Below are positions 1 through 13,300 of a stretch of 64,000 nt of DNA, piece after piece. Origin of the DNA: Paramacrobiotus metropolitanus (taxonomy: Eukaryota; Tardigrada; Eutardigrada; Parachela; Macrobiotidae). The notes under the pieces are model-generated. The model saw only the letters and a program-made list of their open reading frames with translations, ran no database searches and had not been told where the DNA came from. A program made the position numbers and the translations under genes. How positions within the stretch are numbered: the stretch's first letter is position 1; every line of letters starts with the position of its first letter. The stretch is taken from NCBI RefSeq assembly GCF_019649055.1, contig NW_026570222.1:930001-994000 (forward strand), read 5' to 3'.

Positions 1-40
1 AAATTTAAAATTGTCTTGCCTTCGAACAGTTTTTACCCAC

Positions 41-3000
41 CTGGTGCTGTTATCGGTCGAAATACCGGAGTCGGGTTAAAGTTAAAACCGATACTTGTGT
101 CCAGTGTACCGAGTTTCGCAGTATCCGGCAAATTTACAGGGTGCATACTCGTGTGTGGGCGCTTTTTACGTGGAATATCAACATTATCTTGTCGACGAGC
201 GACCTTCTGTTTCGATTCGCAGTGCTTCCCTTGGCTGTTTCTTCTATCTGCGTTGCGACTTTCAGGCAAAGGGATAATCTGCACTGGTCCTCGTATAAGT
301 AGTGCAACTTCCCCCGTATCCAGCAAGACCCGCTCTGGCACTGGATTATATGAAATTGCGCACGTATTAAATAGTCAAATTTATAACCAACAGAGACTTT
401 AGTTTCTGTTTTCAACCTGAAGTATTAACAATTAAGGAAGTACCTGCTGCTCCGGATGTTCTTAACGAAGCGGCGACGTGATCTCTCGCCGGTGTAACGT
501 TTTGACCGGGTGAAGGAGCTACGTCCAGAGGAGAAACACCGCCGCTATCCGGTGCTGGAGTCGAAGCAAACTGAATCGCGACAGACCGGGCCAGACTTCC
601 CGAGGAATTTCCCGATCGCGACTGCTCATAGTCCACTGTCTGAACAGCTTCATCCAGCGAAACATGATCCCGAGAAGAGCGGCGCGGCAATCGCAGTGAA
701 CGGGCCAAAATCGGACTGGTCCCTCTGGTGACCAATTTATTTTGACTATGGCGACGCTCGGGACGATGTTTTGCCCTCCCCGCGGAAGAATGCCGGTTGG
801 CTTGTGTTGACTGTTGACTGAGATGATCGGATGTGACACTCCGGTGGGAGTACACGTATTCTGTCGAATGCTGCGTATGGACGCGCTCTTTCGACTGGTC
901 ACCGTCTGCCCGTTGCGTTTTCGGGGTAGCACCGCCCCGTGCTGGCTCTCTTTCGCTGACCCCTCCGTCACTCGTGGCGTCTGCTTCTAGCCAAGCCAAT
1001 TCATCCGATGGGTTGCTGAAGGAGACCAGCGTCGGCTCTCGCAGGTAACGTTGAACTGATTCCGGTAGTTTCGGAAAAGACGATGACTGGAAAAACGGAG
1101 CCGGTCGCGAAGAAGGGTGGGCTGCATCAAACAGACCCAAACTTGGTCAAAAATAACTTTTTTCCCAAACATTAACATGCTTCAGCAACGCTGCTAATGC
1201 GTAGACATTGCAAAAATATAATCATTCTGAACAACCGTTCATACACTACGTTCTACAAGACTACAAATAATGGTCACAAGAGCGCACACGAGAGGTCCAG
1301 CCACGTTTCAGTGCGCACAAGAATGGATTGCGAATGACAGACTATCAATAAACTCACGACGCAAAGTCTGATGATTGCGGCAAGGTTCACTGCGGTAATC
1401 GTAATTCGTAACTGGCAAATCGAAGAATACTTTCTGGCTTACCTTTCTTGCACAAGACATCTTCGGCTTTTTCTCGGTGCATTCGTTCAGACACCCGCAT
1501 ATTTCCGAAAATTGGTCCCAACTGTAAGGTAACAAAGCTTCCACAGTAATTTTGTAACGGATGCTACCGATGAGTAAGAACAGACGAGAAAACACCGACG
1601 AAACAAAGTGCAAGTGTACCCGTGTGGATTTCATTGGCAGCGAAACACGCACAGCCGCATCCTGCCGCTCAATGGCGTCTTGGGATTCTTCACGATGTCG
1701 CGATGTCTTCGCATCAGCATGTTGGTCAGCAGTTCGTGCACTTCGATGTTTACGCGGGCGAGATTTTAGTAACACACGATAACCCCGACGATTCGGCCGG
1801 CGCGACTGATGTGCGCTCGCCACGTTATCAAGCGGACGGTTGTCCGCTTCCTGATCACCGGAATTACGATGATCGGTTAGGAGACGGCCTTTCCGTTTAT
1901 CCATCCAGACCAGAATATCAGCAATTAAAATTCCAAGCACGCATGAATGACATCGCCAATCAAATAACAATACAGTATAAAACAATGAAGTCAGATGCAA
2001 GAACATAACAATTGTCAACAAGGCTGGTAATACTTCGTAAAGCATGAAATGCTTTCGTACGTAGATATGTGAAGGAAAAAACTGAAGCTGCATAGACCGA
2101 TTAAATTATTCTAGCACCTACTTAGGGTACAATGCAGGCATATGCAATACCGTCGACTTCTGGAACTAAGAAGACCGGCACGAATGCACGATACCGGTAG
2201 ATATAATTGTAATAAGCATCTGTACGTATCTATATTTTCAGCAGGTTTACGCTTTGACTTTTTAATTTATTGTACAATACAAGCAATTTTTTTCCAAGCC
2301 ATGTTTTGCATTTTTTAACAAATAGGCTCACCAGAGTCGTATGCATCGAATAACCAATGTACTGCAAAAACAATGTACCGGTAACCGAAACACCGCAAAT
2401 CAATTAGAGTAAGAAGCGTCCAGTTCATATTGCGGCATTCATAAACACAGATTTGGGCAGTACTAAAATATCGAAAATTAGAAATTCAGTACTTATTCAA
2501 GAAACATAAAAAGGCACAGGGCAATAATTGTTTTTAGTATTTACAGTAAAATATTCGGCCCAACAACATCGTTATTATTAGGGAACGTAATAAAGTCGGA
2601 AAGTGTTAAGGCTAATGAGTAATCCGAAGACCAAGAGCTATCCTGAATATATGGCGTATTTTCGGAACCGGCATTCGATGTCAAATCTACAACAAAGGAT
2701 TTGACAATGGTTTCATTCCCAATTATTTAAGTTTTTCAGTTTTTCGATTCAAATACAGTCGATATGCAAAATAAAGCCGTTAATAGCATATATTGGGTAT
2801 ATATAACCGCGACGAATACAAACGCAAAAGAAATTAAAGTGGAACAAAAGAAAGTGGAGACACAAACGAAAGTGGAAAAATTTTGCTCGTTACCTTGTAT
2901 TGCTGTACCAGGATTCGCACACGTAGGTCCTGACCAGGACTTCACTGGAGCCGGGGCATGATTCTGTTCATGTTCTAATTCAATTAATTTTGAAATCATT

Positions 3001-3293
3001 TCCGGGCGCATGGCCAGCCGCGCTCGGAGGTCAAGTATTTTTCTGGCCAGTTGCAGGTTTTCTTGCAGGTACCGGTGCATTAGAATTACCCGTTCACCTT
3101 CGGGTATGTCAGAAGATATTGCGACGGACGCCATCGATGACGTTTTAGAACAAGGTCGCGAACGTCGACGAGAACAACTGCCGGCTACGTGTGCAGACAA
3201 CGTGGAAGCAGGAGAGTCTGCAACCAACAGTTCGGCCAGTTGGGTCCCAGTATTAAGGAGCGCGTGGGAACTTCCGGTGTCACCCGCTTCCAT
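41..3293 (-). CDS. Unrecognised multi-exon membrane protein, partial (continues past the left edge)
   Basis: I do not recognise this family. Four exons fit with consistent phase: 2894-3293 (ATG at 3293), about 1568-2023, 444-1121 and 41-340, giving about 611 aa so far. The order is: a Ser-rich N-terminus; a helical stretch (ILMHRYLQENLQLARKI); one or two hydrophobic segments (around IVMFLHLTSLFYTVLLF and VLGILIADILVW); then a strongly basic tail (DKRKGR onward); and a long Ser/Pro/Arg-rich region. Splice signals seen: donor GTAACG at 2893, acceptor after 2024, donor GTACTT at 443, acceptor after 341 and donor GTGGGT at 40. The junction between exons 2 and 3 is uncertain. The strongest donor (GTAAGC, exon end 1443) is out of phase with the exon at 1121, while a weaker one (GTAGCA, exon end 1568) is in phase, so an exon may be missing. 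The topology would be a cytosolic coiled coil anchored in a membrane. This is inference only. Confidence 0.4.
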
Positions 3294-4390
3294 TCTTGTT
3301 AACCTAAAGTAGTAATGAAATAAGTATTCACAGAACAATAATCACAAATCGGTTAAAAATACCAAATTAGGGACAGAAACAACACAACAATAATATGGTT
3401 CACAAACGAAACTAAGTAGTAAGTGTACAGTAAGAAACGATCAGTGTACAGATATGTTGAAGGAATCGTGAGTTTTGGTTGCTTGGAAATACGAGTGAAT
3501 TACAATACATCGCAAAGTGCACTCGTTGAGGACTTTATGACCGAAAAGCACAAACTACGAGTACTACGGATACTTACTTACTTACTTTTATTCGGCGGAC
3601 AACACAACAGCTTTTGTTGGACAAGCAAAGCATGTAAGGTTTAATTTTTACAACATTACTGTATTAAAGTAGTTTGCTAGTTCTTTCACTAAAGCGGCCA
3701 ACGGAAATGCCTTTGTGCTATTTTTAGCCAGGGAGTATGTACAGTATACCTTTTATTCTGATACGCGTTTACGTATCCTGGATGAGAAATTTATGCACAT
3801 GCTCCAAACGGCATGGCCGATGGAATAAAACAGAGCCGATGGGCGATTCTGTCACTTACAATCTGGAGCGGACACTGGTAGTAAGTGGATTGTGCAAAAA
3901 TCCAGTTGTTAGCTGCAACTGTCTAAGCCAATATTCTCACATTATACGACCAGACTTGAAGTCCCTTCGGGGTTGTCTGCTCTTGTGCCGTAATAATACT
4001 GTAATGATAATATAATATATATAGAGCTTTATATTAAATACATATAGATATTCTGATGACTAAAAATGCATATCGTATAAATTAAAACTGGCGAAAACCA
4101 ATTATACTTACGTCAGTTGCGTGTACAAATAAGTGTGCTCTTAATCGTGCCAATCACAAACCATTTTTATTTTCGAGCAGACTCAATGCAGCAGCATCTG
4201 CAGAGCATCATAACCATAAAAAATTTGAACAACTGACCAAAAACAGCAGCCTTCAACAATTTTTAGTGTTAGCACATTTGTTTTGCGAAACATCCAAAAT
4301 TTGTGTCAAAAACAATCAAAAACAACCAAGACTAAAATGATAACGAGTGACATTACACGTAATTGAGTTCAAACCGCTTTTGAAACAGTA
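3294..4390. other. Intergenic gap, nothing recognised
   Basis: AT-rich spacer between the start of the left-edge gene and the 3' end of the DDR gene. It contains only short open frames with no domain signal and no repeat that I could identify. The upstream control region of the first gene and the 3' untranslated region of DDR must lie here. Confidence 0.5.
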
Positions 4391-7300
4391 TCATCTTTCC
4401 AGCGTATAACCGAGATTTTTTCTTTGTAAAAACAGGTGAATTTCCCTAAAGTTTGGTCGGTTTTCTTCTTGCTTTTGCCAGCATTCGCGCATGAGATCAT
4501 AAATTTCTTTGGGACAAAGGTGAGGTTGAGCAAGTAAAATGGTTTTCTTGTCGCCCTGGTAGCATGAACCGGCGTTTTCGATCACTTGTTCATCGTTCAG
4601 TTCTTCAAAAGGCTGCTCCCGGGCAAAGGTCAAAATCTCCCACAGTGTCACGGCAAATGACCATACATCCGATTTTGTGGTAAATTTTCCCTGCAACCAC
4701 AGATTCTGTGTTTTAAATGCAATCCTTTGGATTGACAAAAAAGATACAAAATAAGTAGCATGCAAAATGTTTCGTCCTATCTTAATGGTCGAAAACTACA
4801 AGGTACTTTCGACAGCATACAACAAAATGTGTTAAGGTGCAGTGGCGCACAGCTTACCATGAGAATACTTTCCCATGCCATCCAGCGAATAGGTAATATC
4901 GCTTTGCCTTCAATTCGGTAGTAATCACAAGCATACAGTCGTCGACTCATTCCGAAGTCAGAAACTTTAATGGTATAATTTTGTCCAACTAAGCAATTCC
5001 TTGTAGCCAGATCGCGATGGACATAATTTAGATTTTCCAGATACTTCATACCGGAAGCGATCTGCGAGGCCATGTAAATGAGCGTACCGTAACTGAAAAA
5101 CAGAACGTACAACATGTGCTGTAGCTGGAACAGTTTCGCCGAGACACATGATTTTGGGCATCATTATATAGAATAATTAAGATTGTGTTAGCACAATTTA
5201 CTTTAAGGCCTTCTGATGCAATAATCCGGAAGGGCTCTCCGGCATATGCTCTTTGAGGAACTGGTTCAAATCACCACATTCCATGTATTCGACGACCATG
5301 CACAATGGGTCTTCCTGGGTGCACACTCCCAGAACTTGAATCAGATTTGGGTCATGCAGTGTGCTGAGGATTTCTATTTCTCGACGGAAATCAGACCTGC
5401 AACCAACCTTTTGGTGAATTGAATCTGATTATGGAGTCATGAAAAACATAAACAGAAATAAACTAAGTGAATTTAAAAAACGCGCATTCTAAAATACAGT
5501 ATAACTAGATTTCATTATTTTAGTCTTACTTTATATCACCCGAAACATCTGAGCGGAGCATTTTCACAGCAACAAGCTTTGCGCTGGGAGACATGGACCG
5601 GTACCCCGTTAGTTCATATAAATCCTCCGCGACACAAAGGTGCACCTGTAAGATAGAAATAATCACTTTAGAAAACAAGATCAGGGAGAGGCAAATTAGG
5701 TTGCAACAACATGCAACCAGTACTAGTCAAACCATAATTTGTTTCTCATATCTTACTTCGCCGAACTGTCCTTCGCCAATACGCTCAATGAATTTCAAGC
5801 AAGAACGCGGTAATTCCGAAACCGTAGACATTGTGGGCTGGACGGAGCATGTCGGAGAATCCATAGAGTTAGTACCGCTGGGGCCTTGCAGACTGAACTG
5901 GTTGTAGCAAGGGAGAAGGTGGTTGCCGGCGAAGTTTTTTGGTTTGACATACGGTGATTTCAGTTCTGGTATGGCATACTCTCTTGAGCACAAAGTGTCT
6001 AAAATACAATATCACTGATGAAGATCTTCATTTTTAAGGCAACTACAAACCAATAGGTGGAAGTTACAAATTTTTAAGGCAAAACAGCAAAGGTTAAACG
6101 CATTATATATGAAAGAAGATTAATGAGTCTCCACATTCTTCAAGCAATCCGTTCTTTTTCAGTTAGAGTTTTGTAAGTGCTGCTGCAAGATTCTACATGT
6201 TTGTGTGACATACTATGATATTCCTTAATCAGAGCGGACGAAGGCATTTCGGGAAGAATGCGTTTAAGGATGACTTCGTGCGGCTCATGATAAATGGTAT
6301 TTTTCTCCGGCTCTTCCGATGCCACTGAACCGTACATATTCCCATTTATTGACCTCAAGGTTTCGACTTGGACGTTTTTCAGATCAAAAGGCAGATTTTT
6401 TTCTAACGAGAAGAAATCAGCAGCGGAATGGAATTTGTTGCGATAATGGTGTTTGCGGTGTCGGAAGCGAAGCAGGACAATCTAGGAATCATCAAAAGGA
6501 AAGTCAGACCATTAGCGAATGCCAATGCCATTAAGCATGCGGCATCCGTCATGATTCTCACACTTACACCCAATCCGATCAATAGCAGAATGACCATCCC
6601 GGATACGATGCCAATAATCAAGCCGACATAATCATCCGTAGTGGTCGGCTGCAGGCGGCTGGACGTGTTGCCCTGCACGGCATACAAATGCGTTTTGTGG
6701 CCGTGAACTTCCGGCGCATCTCTACCGCCGAGCAGAAATCCCGACGGATGGAAGATGTGAAAGAACTGACCGTCCAGTGCGGCACTGGAGGTCGTCGACT
6801 TGGTCAGTAATTCTGGCGGAGATGCCTCGGGCGTGAAATTGCCGGCTAAGGGTTCTGCGGCATCAAGGGAGACAGATAGCATTTTAAATTTTCATTTCAC
6901 GCTTCAGTGCTCAAGTGGACAACCGGTCGATTCTTACCCGAATCAAACGACACTTCACTGATCATCATCCAACGGGAGGCAAACGTCAAAATAACCTTTA
7001 CATAGCGACCAACATGCTGGTTTAATTTAATGCTGACATTTCGAGACTTTTCCATGACGGTGTCAGCGGTGTAAGCATAGTGAACTGGCGCTCCTGTGTA
7101 ATATTTCCCGCCAATACTGCAACAGAGAAGTGCAGTGAGATAGATATCATCACAAAGCCATTTTAATGAATCCTTTTCTGCTTTGAAAAGTTAACAAGAA
7201 AATCAAATAATGCTATCTTTATGACGAAACATTTGGTAGAAAGATTTGTTACAGCAAATGAAACTTAAATATTTAATTATTTATCATATGCGTGCTCTAG

Positions 7301-10300
7301 GAGTTTTTATAATTATAGTGTTTACTAATTTTTAAAAATTTTTAAATAAGCAGAAGTATTAATCCAATTAGGCTGTCAAACTTAACAGCCACTGCTTTCA
7401 CTTTCGACATTTCTAGATTTTGCTTATTTAGATGGGTTAAAAAGTTTAGAAATTTAAAGCAGGGCATCAGCGGCAACCTACGAGTTATTCATAGCTGCAA
7501 GGCGGTGCTAACGAAGCCTTATTGTGGCTAGATCACAATAGAAAGCTCAATTTTATCAAAGCTTTCAAAGTATCTATCGTTCGTTATCGATTTAAAAATG
7601 CCCACTGGCTACTGCACCGCAATTGCCGGCTAGCAATCAAGACGATTAGGTTCCCTATAATCCGTACCTAAAGTATATAGAAGCCGTGGCGAACACTTGT
7701 ACATCCTTACTGAACAAATTGTTACAGTAAAGATACATGGCGGAGAATTTGCGGGGCACATCAAATTTAAATGTCAGATCAATTTTGCTGCCGCGATGTG
7801 AGTCGTTCTTCCAGCCCACCCAGTCGGATGCTTTCTGTCCAGCCACTGTCGTCCCGCGGAAATTATCAGCGCCCAGTCGTCCATCCGTCAGCTGACCCAT
7901 GCCCAGATACAAATGGTTACTCTCGATCACGCCATCATACGACCAGTCGTATAGCTGCACATCCGGCGCCTTGGATTCGCCTTGCGGCATAGAATACCAC
8001 AGGATTCCTTCCCGCCACGGACATCCAAACAATTCCACCCGCATGCACACTGTCCGGGCATAGACACTCTGCGGGATGAAGCGGATCTTGCGAGCGATGA
8101 TGGGCGGATCGAGTTTCTGATTATTACGCACGTAGGTGTTGGTATTCCCGCGGAAGAGCTTCTCGCCTTTCCGGTTGCGAAAGGTTATCCATTCGCTGTC
8201 CGGTTCGCGCTGGTATTCCAGCATAAATTGTTCGGCAAATTCCTGACCTTGTCCGTTGCCAAAGCGCCCCTGCGTTTCTACACTGCTGACCACGTGCAGC
8301 TGTAAAAGGTCCACTTCCAAAAACTCATAAACATCCTTTTTCACTTGTTGTCGTGGACACCAGGCACCGCCTCCGTCTTCATGTCCCACTCTGCCGAAAC
8401 AGAAAAACGCATTATGCCATTAGTTACTTCCTGCTCCAAAAACACAGAACAGATCAAAAGAGACTGTGCATTACTTCTGCACAAGTGATTGTTTCTACCT
8501 ATCGCAATTCAAAAACATGATTAAACTTATATGTTTTTTTGCAAATATACAGACAGAATTGATTCATTAATTTTGAATTTGTATGAGACGCGACAAGAGC
8601 CACGCGATCCGCGTCGGTAATCGTAATCAGGCAACTTTCGCACAGGATCGTATTACGGCGTTTGAATAGCGCTGTGTGATGACTGACCTGTGGAGTGATC
8701 TGCACATGTGGGTTAATGGTGCAATATGAGATTTTATTGTAAAATTTAATATTCACTTTATTGCTGATGGTGAAACGACAAGTTTAAAACAGAGCATTAG
8801 ATTGTCAGCTTGTTTTGAGCATCTCTGGGAGTTTGTGCCGGCACATGCAGCACCGGCTAGAGATGAGAAATTCTTGGCTTCCTGCTGTGCTTTAGAAAGC
8901 GTCAGCGAATATTTCAAGCATACACTGCTGATAGAGTCGAGAAGGGGGCCATTGGGAAACAATCAATACACATGGCAGCAGACTCACAAACCTACTTTTT
9001 CCAGTCCTCCCACTTTGGCCGGTGCCGGATTAATTGAATTTTTAAAGCGCGAAAAACGAAGCAACTTTTAATGGATGATAAATGACATGTCCCACTGTTA
9101 ACTGCATTGAAAATGGACTAATGTCGTCCGTAATAGGATCTTCAGACTATCAATCCGCCGCCTATGATCATGACCGGCACACAATTCGCCTGTATAGGAG
9201 CTGGATGTATGGGCAGTCAGGACAATCTGGACAGCTTTGTGATCTGTGAATATCCTGCATCTGACTACTTTCACTTCTCCTTCTTTCTAACGAGCTCTGG
9301 CTTCGCATCATCAAAAGGATATGATAAGTATTCAGACCGGAACGTAAAATGCAAATTGGCAAAACGGAAAATATCCTACTACTCGACACAGAAAAGCCTG
9401 TTAGGGCGGTACAAAACACTTTAAGAACACCGAAATTGAATTAATTTTAGTCTCCTCATTTAAACGTACTACAAGTATAGTGCGGTTTCTAAAACTGTGC
9501 TGCAGCGCATCGCTAAAATTAATATACAAAAGTTTATGCAAAAACAATACTTCTATCGCTGTAGTCAAGTATTTTTTTATTAAATACTACGGTAAAATCA
9601 CACAATTTTCTTATACCAGTGTGTTTGTTAACGAGGTGTATCACTGTATGACGTTGTATATAGCTAGCAGGACCATAGGCTATGCGCGCTGCTAGTGCAA
9701 GGTTGGGAGTAGAGGTCCATGTTAAATTAACATTTACAAGTTAAATTAACATCTGCGCATACTTCCGGATTAAATTTGCTGACAAAATCCAGGATCCAGC
9801 AAATTCTGTTTAAAGTTGCATACCAGAAAACCTACCAACTTACCGCTTTGCTGCCCAAGTTTGGCTTACAATAATACTCGGGCCTGTGTACCACTAGTCT
9901 CTAGCATTGTAGACAAGCGAGTGTCAGTAGCGAGCCGCTACTTGAACATCCGGTAATGCATCGGTATTCCCGTATTTTACCTGGCGTTTTGTGGACCAAC
10001 ACTGGCATCGTCATAGGATGAGCTGGCTTTAATTTGATCATCAGCAATCAATTCACTCTCCATTCCCAACGGGGCCACACATTCATCTGCCAAACGCAAC
10101 ATCTAATTAGATCACCTTTAAATTAGTGGGTTCTTTTAGGTTTTCGCTCCAGCGTGCTAATTAATAGTTTGCATTTCAATTCAGTCACTGATAGGTTTCA
10201 TGATATATCATTGACGAAACGTCAAATTGGTTTTTATGATCTTAAACGATTTCAGCACGAAAACGCCATCAAACAAACAATGTTGGACAAAAGCTGCAGC

Positions 10301-13300
10301 CTCGGAACTGACTTCCGGCGAGGGTAACGCACGAGATTGCCGCAGAAAACGTTTGCCTGCTTCCTTTTTAATGGGCGCAACATCCTCTCCTATATTCGCA
10401 CGGAATATTTTCTTTTTTATTTAACATCGAACAGTAAAGTGTGCAACGAGAATAGCCAGGAAACAGTTTACAAGAACAACTATACATCATTAACAACGCA
10501 TTAACAATTTATTTCTTGCATGTTAACCTTATACTGCAAAAGGGCAACGACGTATAACTCCTATTGTATGGAACTGACCACATATCGCAAGTGACTCAGT
10601 ACTCAGTCATATAATATGGGATACTACTCGCTCCCTTTAACAAGTGCAACATTTTACTGTATTCTTTTATTTTCCACAAGCGCCGGTGTGCGGCACTATT
10701 GGCACGCTAATTTTGTTGGAAACAAAATATAGCGCAACAACCAACAGAAAAAAATGTCATCTGCGATTGCGTAAGTTGATCCCAACCAGCAATCATTTGC
10801 CTTTTTTAAAAAAGAAGGTCCCCTAGGTTATTCATTCTTCAATGCGAATTTGAATTGGTTACTCAGATCTTTTTTCCCAAGCTGCTAATTTTGATAGAAC
10901 GTCTGGTTGCCTGGAAGACAATAATTTTTTCTGGGGGCTTTTCCTAATCCTTAGTGGCAGGACCTCAATCAGGACATGGTCAAGATTAGGCTATTCATGC
11001 TGATTTGTATTCAGTTCAAGTTTCCGAGCCGCGTTACGCTGGGAGGGAAAGTGCCAAAACTTATATTATCATGCAAACACCATATATCGCTGCATCTCCT
11101 GGATGATTGGATCGATACGTTGGTTGAAATACATAAAACGAGACTGGAAAAACACAGCAAATGCATGTTGCAATTCTGATGCATAGCGCTACGTTCAAAG
11201 GCAGAAGTTCATAATCGTATAGCAAAAACTGAAACAGTTTTTAAAATGCACTCATAATTATTATTTGGTATACTCGTTTGATTCCAGTTTTATCTGCACG
11301 CGGCATGAAATGTACTGTCAAAACAGTACCATTCATTAATTTTCTTGTCTGATGGCATAAACAGCTGCCTGAGCAGCAGCAAGCTTTGATGACTGCTCTG
11401 GTTACACAGCACAATATATTCTGATTAAAACACTGATTTAATCCCGATAAAACACAATCAGCGCACATTAGAATCAACAGGAAGAGCGGAGAACAATCGT
11501 GCACGGAAGTGGCTGCCGCCGTCCTCACAAATGATCTGACCTAATTTCCTTAATATATCGATCTGTGTGCGTAACATCTTCCCCGCGTGCGAATAATCCA
11601 CCATAAACAACCTCATCGGATTACCGCCTGCCAAATAGTCGAGACACATCCTTTGATAAGTTCATAATTCAGCTACTATTAAGGCTGCTTTATTTGGTCT
11701 CTGCGCAATATTGTATTAATAACTAATCAGGCTTTGCACTGGTCAGTATGGCACAATCTATGAGAAAATCTCTTTTGCGAGCATAATTACAGAATCATGC
11801 ACCGTGCTTATGATTTAAAAGTTATAAAATATAATAGAATACGGTGAATTACTTTTGTTTATACCAACCACATTATATAGTTTGATACTGATGACTTACG
11901 ATATATATATTGTGATAATAGTACTGCATTAATATATATGCACCGTTAGCTGTTCCGACTCAAACTTTTGAACAATTATTATTTGATATTTACTTATAGA
12001 AATATCGTACTGAAAATAGTCCTAACATTATTATACATGCATATGAAGTTTGCCAACCTTCAAGAGCAAGGGAATGCTCCGTATCCCAATGTTTTATTTG
12101 ATTTACATAAGCTGTGTTCCCTCTTGTTAGCATTTTAACCTTTGAAGTCGATATCGATAACGACATCTTAACCGTAGAGAGCAAAAATATTAGCCAGCCG
12201 ATCCAGCTGCGGAACACTACCACCAGTAGTCAAGGAAAACAAATCTGAGGTGGTCATCATCTGTCATTTTCAAACATGTCACGGGGCTTATAGATTACAT
12301 TTGCAATTTTGAAAACGATAAACGATGCTCCTTCTAAATAGACCCGAACATTTATCCATACCCAAAAACATTTCATGAGTTCGTGCTCTTGACAGATTTT
12401 TCCGACCAGTGAAAAATAAACCAACCGCCGCACACAGACACAGATACACACAGGTTGTTTGTGCGATGAATTTAAGCTGCATATCCGGTCGACGCCGGGC
12501 AGCTCATTAGGTATTATCCGTATTAATGCGCTGTCGAGCTTGTTTTCTACTCCCGCCGTTTAAAATTGACATAATACGAGTACCAATTCGAGGCAAACCG
12601 CACGCGCCACGCTGCACTGACTGTATGCTTCCGCTCGAATCAGCTCGACATTGACTGACCAAACTGTCAAAATGAAGTAAGTGCAAGACCACTTGCTCAT
12701 TGACGGAACAAACAGGGTCATGTTTTATGTACGATTGTACGAAATTGTTGGTGAATTTCAAATTTTCTCCACAAGAGCTGTTGAGAATAGCAAACCATCT
12801 GCATCCCGTCTGCTTTGTACATTCTCCCAGCTACCGGCAAAGGGACACTTCACAAATGGATTTAAATTATCTGACAGGGCGCCTGCACAACACCTCGTGA
12901 CGAAGAATGCCCATACTCTATTGCATAGCCACCGCGAGAATCACCCGCATCCTGGTTTTCGCTATGCTAATTCTTCAGAATAACGGCGTGAGCAACTCAT
13001 GCTTGATTAGAAACACTTTATGTACTGTGTATTATATAAAAAATCAGAACAAGAAACAGTTAATAACGAGAACCTTTTTTTTGCAAATATGGCCATAAAA
13101 TAACAGTAAATACATATAATAACAGTAAATACATAAATAACAGTAAATACATATAAATACAGTAATAACAGTAAATACATATATGCGTCGCACATGCAGC
13201 TAGAAGGCACATATCTTTAACATCAGTCTAGACGATCAGGAATCAGGAATCAGTTACACACACTCATAGCTCACTGATTACGTTTAAACCTGCTGCAGCT

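Noticed and set aside
1622-2008. Plus-strand 128-codon frame over the left-edge gene
   Set aside because: The minus frame is twice as long, has membrane segments and fits flanking splice sites; the plus frame has no recognisable motif. Not fully excluded.
11241-11649. Two minus-strand frames as a nested gene in the DDR intron
   Set aside because: No domain, no convincing start and typical chance length.
11990-12223. Signal-like frame considered as the DDR first exon
   Set aside because: It has no ATG and no donor in the required phase; the exon at 14324-14414 fits both.
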